Assembly: GCA_963728845.1 (NCBI GenBank)
Contig: CAVSLS010000052.1
Coordinates: 1-64,000 of the forward strand
DNA length: 64,000 nt
Reading direction: 5' to 3'
Origin: Bog-473 sp963728845
Lineage (GTDB): Bacteria > Actinomycetota > Acidimicrobiia > Acidimicrobiales > RAAP-2
This document shows, one piece after another, positions 60,733 through 64,000 of this stretch (position 1 is its first letter; every line of letters starts with the position of its first letter). The notes beneath the pieces are model-generated. The model was not told the DNA's origin and did no database searches. It was given only the letters and a program-made list of their open reading frames with translations. A program made the translations under genes and the position numbers.

Positions 60733-61605
60733 TTACCGCTCCACCCCGGCGGGCGCGGTGCCCTTCACGCTGGTGCGGTACATCTCCCGGCGGACGCCCG
60801 AATAGTCGTTGAGCGCATTGTGCATCGTGCACCGGTTGTCCCACACGGCCAGCGTCCTGACCGACCAGCGCAGGCGGCAGGTGAAGTTCTCGTTGATGCT
60901 GTGGCGGTGCAGATGCGCCAGCAGCGCTGCCGACTCGTCCTTGGTCCAGCCCGCGAACCGCGTGGTGTAGACGGGGTTCACGTACAGGGCGCGCCGTCCC
61001 GTGACCGGATGGACGGTGACGACCGGGTGCACGTGCTCGGCGTACGCCTCTTCCGAGGGTGCGATCGCCATGGAGGTGAGGTCCTTGAACTGGTCCAGCA
61101 GGCCTCCGGTGCCGTAGGCCATCCCGGCCGAATGGACAGCAAGAAGTCCGTCCAGGGTCGCCTTGAGCCCACTCGAGAGGGTCTCGTAGGCGAGATACTG
61201 GTTCGACCACACCGTGTCGCCCCCGTGGTCGGGAACGTCCCAGGCGTGGAGCAACGTGTAGGCGGGCGGTGCCGGCAGGTAGCTGAGGTCGCTGTGCCAC
61301 GCGTTGGCGAAGTTCAAGACGTCGGTGGGCTCCTTGATCACCCGGATGACGTAGGGCCGGTCCTCGAGAGCATCCACGAACGGCGTCACGTCACGGCCAC
61401 CCAACAGGTCGGTGACGCGCTCGAGGTCGTCGAGGCTGAGATCCTGGTGGGGCACGAAGACCACGAGGTGGTCGGCCAGGGCTCGGCGCAGTTCGTCCAG
61501 CTGGCTCGCGTCGGACACGTCGGCCAGGTTGATGCCGGTGACGGTTGCGCCCAGCGCTCCGGCCACCGGCTTCACCGTGAGGGCGGTCGGCCGAGCCGTC
61601 GTCAT
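60733..61605 (-). CDS. TauD/TfdA-family 2-oxoglutarate dioxygenase
   Basis: A 290-residue enzyme. N-terminal VKPVAGALGATVTGINLADV is the TauD start. Iron ligands are AWHSDLSYLPAPP (HxD) and TMHNALNDYSGVRREMYR (distal His and 2-oxoglutarate Arg). PDHGGDTVWSNQYLAYETL and VHPVTGRRALYVNP are further family blocks. Members oxidise taurine, sulfonates, 2,4-D, or other acids. It starts 16 bases after the stop of an amidohydrolase gene on the same strand, so the two form an operon. Intact. Confidence 0.92.
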   Translation of the reverse strand: MTTARPTALTVKPVAGALGATVTGINLADVSDASQLDELRRALADHLVVFVPHQDLSLDDLERVTDLLGGRDVTPFVDALEDRPYVIRVIKEPTDVLNFANAWHSDLSYLPAPPAYTLLHAWDVPDHGGDTVWSNQYLAYETLSSGLKATLDGLLAVHSAGMAYGTGGLLDQFKDLTSMAIAPSEEAYAEHVHPVVTVHPVTGRRALYVNPVYTTRFAGWTKDESAALLAHLHRHSINENFTCRLRWSVRTLAVWDNRCTMHNALNDYSGVRREMYRTSVKGTAPAGVER

Positions 61606-61621
61606 CGTGTGTTCGTCGCGC

Positions 61622-62752
61622 TCAGGCGAGGCCGAGGAGCTCGGCCCCGTTCCGCCAGAAGAACCGCTCGCGGGTCGACTCGTCGAAGCCCGACACCGCG
61701 TCCCCGAACGCCTCGAAAGGACGCCTGCCCCCTTCGGGGTGCGGGTAGTCCGTCGAGAACATGAAGAGATCCGGACCGCACTGTTCGAGCAACCAGGCGG
61801 TGTCCTCGAACGGGAAGGGCGTGAAGCGCACCTGGCGACGCAGGTACTCCGAGGGCAGGAGGGTCAGCTCCTGCAGGGCGGGCTCGAATTTGGAGAACGA
61901 GCGGAACGCATGGTCGACGTTGCGCAGCATGCCTGGGACCCAGCTCGCACCGAGCTCAATGGCGGCGCCCCGAAGCCCGGGGTGCCGCTCGAAGACGCCG
62001 TCGAGCGCCATACAGGCGAGGAAGCGCTCGGGCGAGTGGTGCAACACCGGGAAATCCTTGGAGCGCAGGTTCTCGCCACCCCCGAGCCAGTCCTTTGGCC
62101 GCGGGCGCCCGTTGTCGTGGAACGCCTTCGGCAGCAGCTTTCCTCCCCCTACATGGAGGACGAAGGGAACCCCGGCCTCGGCCAGGCGCGCCCAGACGGG
62201 GTCGAGGTCGAGATGGGTGGGCGAGATAGCCCCGGGGGCGTCGGACGGCACCCACACGGCGGCGACGCCCGCTGCCAGGGCCTCCTCCAGCGCCTGCAAC
62301 GCGCGTCCGGGATCGTTCAGCGGCAGGTAGCCGACGGCTCGCAAGCGGGGGTCGGGCTCACAGAAGGCGACCATCGCACGGTTGAGTGCGTCGGTCCCGC
62401 CGTAGAGCACGTCGGGATCCTTGCTCCGGGAGAAGTGGACCAGGGCGAAGGTGGGGAAGACCAGCTGGGCGTCGATGTGCAGAGCATCGAGCACCCGCGA
62501 GCGCACCTCGGTGTCGAGGGCCCCGGGAGCCATCCATCCCTTTGGGCCCTTCAGCACCTCGGGGCCTATCTCCTGGTGCCGGTGGGACTCCCAGAGCTCG
62601 GGCAGTCCCGCGATCAGCTCCGCCGCACCTGCTCCTGCCCCCTCGAGGCCCAGGGGGTCGAGACGGTCGCGGACCCCCTCATCGGCGAATTGACCCAGCC
62701 ACTCGGGAGTCTCCATAAGGTGGCTGTCGGCGTCGAAGATTGCAGGTTCCAC
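61622..62752 (-). CDS. Amidohydrolase family 2 metal-dependent hydrolase
   Basis: About 376 residues. GTG 62752 has AGGGGGG 4-5 bases upstream and opens EPAIFDADSHLMETPEWLGQ (DxH). PFVLHVGGGKLLPKAFHDNG, FERHPGLRGAAIELGASWVP and LFMFSTDYPHPEGGRRPFEA complete the PF04909 metal site. It shares this architecture with the 11436 gene (both have the D-Y-P-H-x-E-G block). It is the first gene of a pair with the TauD-type dioxygenase, so both probably act on one compound. It diverges from the HtrA gene. Confidence 0.9.
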   Translation of the reverse strand: MEPAIFDADSHLMETPEWLGQFADEGVRDRLDPLGLEGAGAGAAELIAGLPELWESHRHQEIGPEVLKGPKGWMAPGALDTEVRSRVLDALHIDAQLVFPTFALVHFSRSKDPDVLYGGTDALNRAMVAFCEPDPRLRAVGYLPLNDPGRALQALEEALAAGVAAVWVPSDAPGAISPTHLDLDPVWARLAEAGVPFVLHVGGGKLLPKAFHDNGRPRPKDWLGGGENLRSKDFPVLHHSPERFLACMALDGVFERHPGLRGAAIELGASWVPGMLRNVDHAFRSFSKFEPALQELTLLPSEYLRRQVRFTPFPFEDTAWLLEQCGPDLFMFSTDYPHPEGGRRPFEAFGDAVSGFDESTRERFFWRNGAELLGLA

Positions 62753-62927
62753 GTGACCCCCCTGTGACACAGGTCGTGGAGTCCAGCGTAGACGCCACCA
62801 CAGAAGGGCATCACAGACAACATTTATCCACGTCATAACTTTCTCTGACCTGGCGTACAGATCCGCCGTGTCGAATGAAAGCCGTGCAGAGTCCCGGGCC
62901 GCCCGGGACTCAGACGGAGGACACGTC

Positions 62928-64000
62928 ATGACCGAGAACCAGGACCACAACGACTCAACGGCAGGGCCGCCCGCAAGCGGCCCGGAGCCAGATGCGGCGC
63001 GTGGGCCCGCGGCCGAGACCACCGGCCAGGCCATCCCGCTCCCCGCCACGACTCCCCCACCTGCCGCCGCATCCGCATCACGACCGGACGCCGAGCCGGT
63101 CACCCCACCGCAGGGCATCCCCGCGGAGCCGGGCACCACTCCGGAGAGCACCCCTCCGCAAGGCACCTACGCATTGGGTGCCTTGGCGGGCAACCCCATG
63201 CTGGGCCAGGCACCTCAAACCCCTCAGGCACCTCAAACCCCGTATGGCTTTGGATCTCACGACACGGACCCTGGCGCTCCCGTCTGGCCCGCGCCTCCCA
63301 TCCACGGCGCATCGGCGAGCGGCAACTCCCACGCCTTGCGCAACGGCCTGCTGGCCGGCATCGCCGCCGTCGCGGTCCTCGCTGCCGGCGTCGGCATCGG
63401 CCACGCGGCCTGGACCAACGGGAGCAACACACAGGCATTTGCGCCCTCGTCGGGCTCGACCCGGCTGCCGTCAGGTTCGGGGTCGGGCGGGTCCGGCTCG
63501 GGCGGTCAGTTCGGCAACGGCTCTCCCTTCGGAGGTGGATTCGGCAATTCGGGAAACTCGGGGAACTCTGGCAGCGGCAACTCGGGATCGTCGAACTCCT
63601 CCGGCCCGAGCGACGTCGACGCGATCGCATCCAAGGTCGACCCCGGGCTCGTCGACGTCAACACCTCACTCGGCTACCAGCAGGTCCAGGCCGCCGGCAC
63701 GGGCATCGTGCTGACCTCCAACGGCGTGATCCTGACGAACAACCACGTGATCAACGGCGCCACGAGCATCAGCGTCACCGACGTGGGCAACCAGAAGACC
63801 TACACCGCCAGCGTCGTGGGCTACGACCGCTCCCAGGACGTCGCGGTGCTGCAACTCCACAACGCCTCGGGGCTGCAGACGGCGACGCTCGGCAACTCGT
63901 CCAACGCCTCGGTGGGTGAGGACATCGTCGGTATCGGGAACGCCGGGGGCACCGGCGGCACGCCCAGTGCCGCGGGTGGAACGGTCACGGCCCTGAACCA
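62928..64000 (+). CDS. HtrA/DegP-type trypsin-like serine protease, cut by window edge
   Basis: ATG 62928 has GGAGG 7 bases upstream. The first 130 residues are a Pro/Ala/Thr-rich cytosolic tail, followed by one transmembrane helix (LLAGIAAVAVLAAGVGIGHA), a Gly/Ser/Asn-rich linker, and the protease domain: IVLTSNGVILTNNHVINGAT (catalytic His) and YDRSQDVAVLQL (catalytic Asp). The Ser region and any PDZ domain lie beyond 64000. The layout matches actinobacterial membrane-bound HtrA proteins that handle envelope stress. Its long repetitive linker (GNSGNSGNSGSGNSG-like) is unusual in length. Confidence 0.9.
   Translation, partial: MTENQDHNDSTAGPPASGPEPDAARGPAAETTGQAIPLPATTPPPAAASASRPDAEPVTPPQGIPAEPGTTPESTPPQGTYALGALAGNPMLGQAPQTPQAPQTPYGFGSHDTDPGAPVWPAPPIHGASASGNSHALRNGLLAGIAAVAVLAAGVGIGHAAWTNGSNTQAFAPSSGSTRLPSGSGSGGSGSGGQFGNGSPFGGGFGNSGNSGNSGSGNSGSSNSSGPSDVDAIASKVDPGLVDVNTSLGYQQVQAAGTGIVLTSNGVILTNNHVINGATSISVTDVGNQKTYTASVVGYDRSQDVAVLQLHNASGLQTATLGNSSNASVGEDIVGIGNAGGTGGTPSAAGGTVTALN

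Noticed and set aside
1..64000. CRISPR arrays, prophage genes, rRNA operons, toxin-antitoxin pairs
   Set aside because: No regularly spaced repeats, phage structural genes, rRNA segments or adjacent toxin-antitoxin patterns were seen.

Overview
The window is about 64 kb of GC-rich DNA (high-GC third codon positions, many GTG starts) from an actinobacterium. A WhiB-like relic and a mycothiol-dependent isomerase-type protein support this. A secreted protein with tandem GYWxVASDGGIFxFGDA repeats, which I associate with Acidimicrobiia, suggests that class; the class-level placement is inference. No rRNA, tRNA, CRISPR array or prophage is visible. One IS5-type element is present.

Region 1 (1-6980): a decayed light/photooxidative-stress island. 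It holds remnants of an acyl desaturase, a DNA-binding/B12-binding regulator, the N-terminus of an FAD oxidoreductase, a short-chain dehydrogenase, a DNA photolyase, an SRPBCC-TIGR01777 epimerase and a second NAD(P)-binding protein. Every gene here is frameshifted or truncated, and an IS5-family element closes the island. The same 12-bp palindrome-like motif lies at the regulator's start codon and in the divergent promoter region.

Region 2 (7.0-20 kb): a DUF952 protein, a TPR-LuxR regulator, a methyltransferase, a GNAT acetyltransferase, an amidohydrolase and a secreted alpha/alpha-toroid protein. These are followed by a likely exopolysaccharide locus: a GH26 glycanase divergent from a processive GT2 synthase that overlaps a second GH26 gene. 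A WhiB-like pseudogene and a strong hairpin follow.

Region 3 (20-42 kb): a gene-poor accessory stretch with small hypothetical proteins, dispersed relics of a small-protein family, a MerR/GyrI-type regulator, a secreted PQQ-type beta-propeller with duplicated Ig-like repeats, a frameshifted acyltransferase-SGNH protein, a frameshifted orphan periplasmic binding protein, a VOC protein, a phosphoesterase, a methyltransferase, a GH15 glucoamylase/trehalase, a HAD hydrolase and a Thr/Ser/Pro-rich exported protein.

Region 4 (41-51 kb): a lipid/small-acid metabolism neighbourhood. It has an AMP-forming acyl-CoA ligase (frameshifted) divergent from a Rieske oxygenase, then an SDR, an acyl desaturase, a ClC channel, a PhyH-type dioxygenase and a zinc alcohol dehydrogenase.

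Region 5 (51-64 kb): envelope and sugar genes. These are a secreted toroid protein, a polyprenol-phosphate sugar synthase with a GtrA-like tail overlapping a PIG-V-type mannosyltransferase, a beta-helix/propeller surface protein, an amidohydrolase-TauD pair, and the start of an HtrA protease cut by the window edge. Taken together the window is rich in exported glycan-handling and surface proteins. All functions are inferred from motifs and context; no database search was possible.
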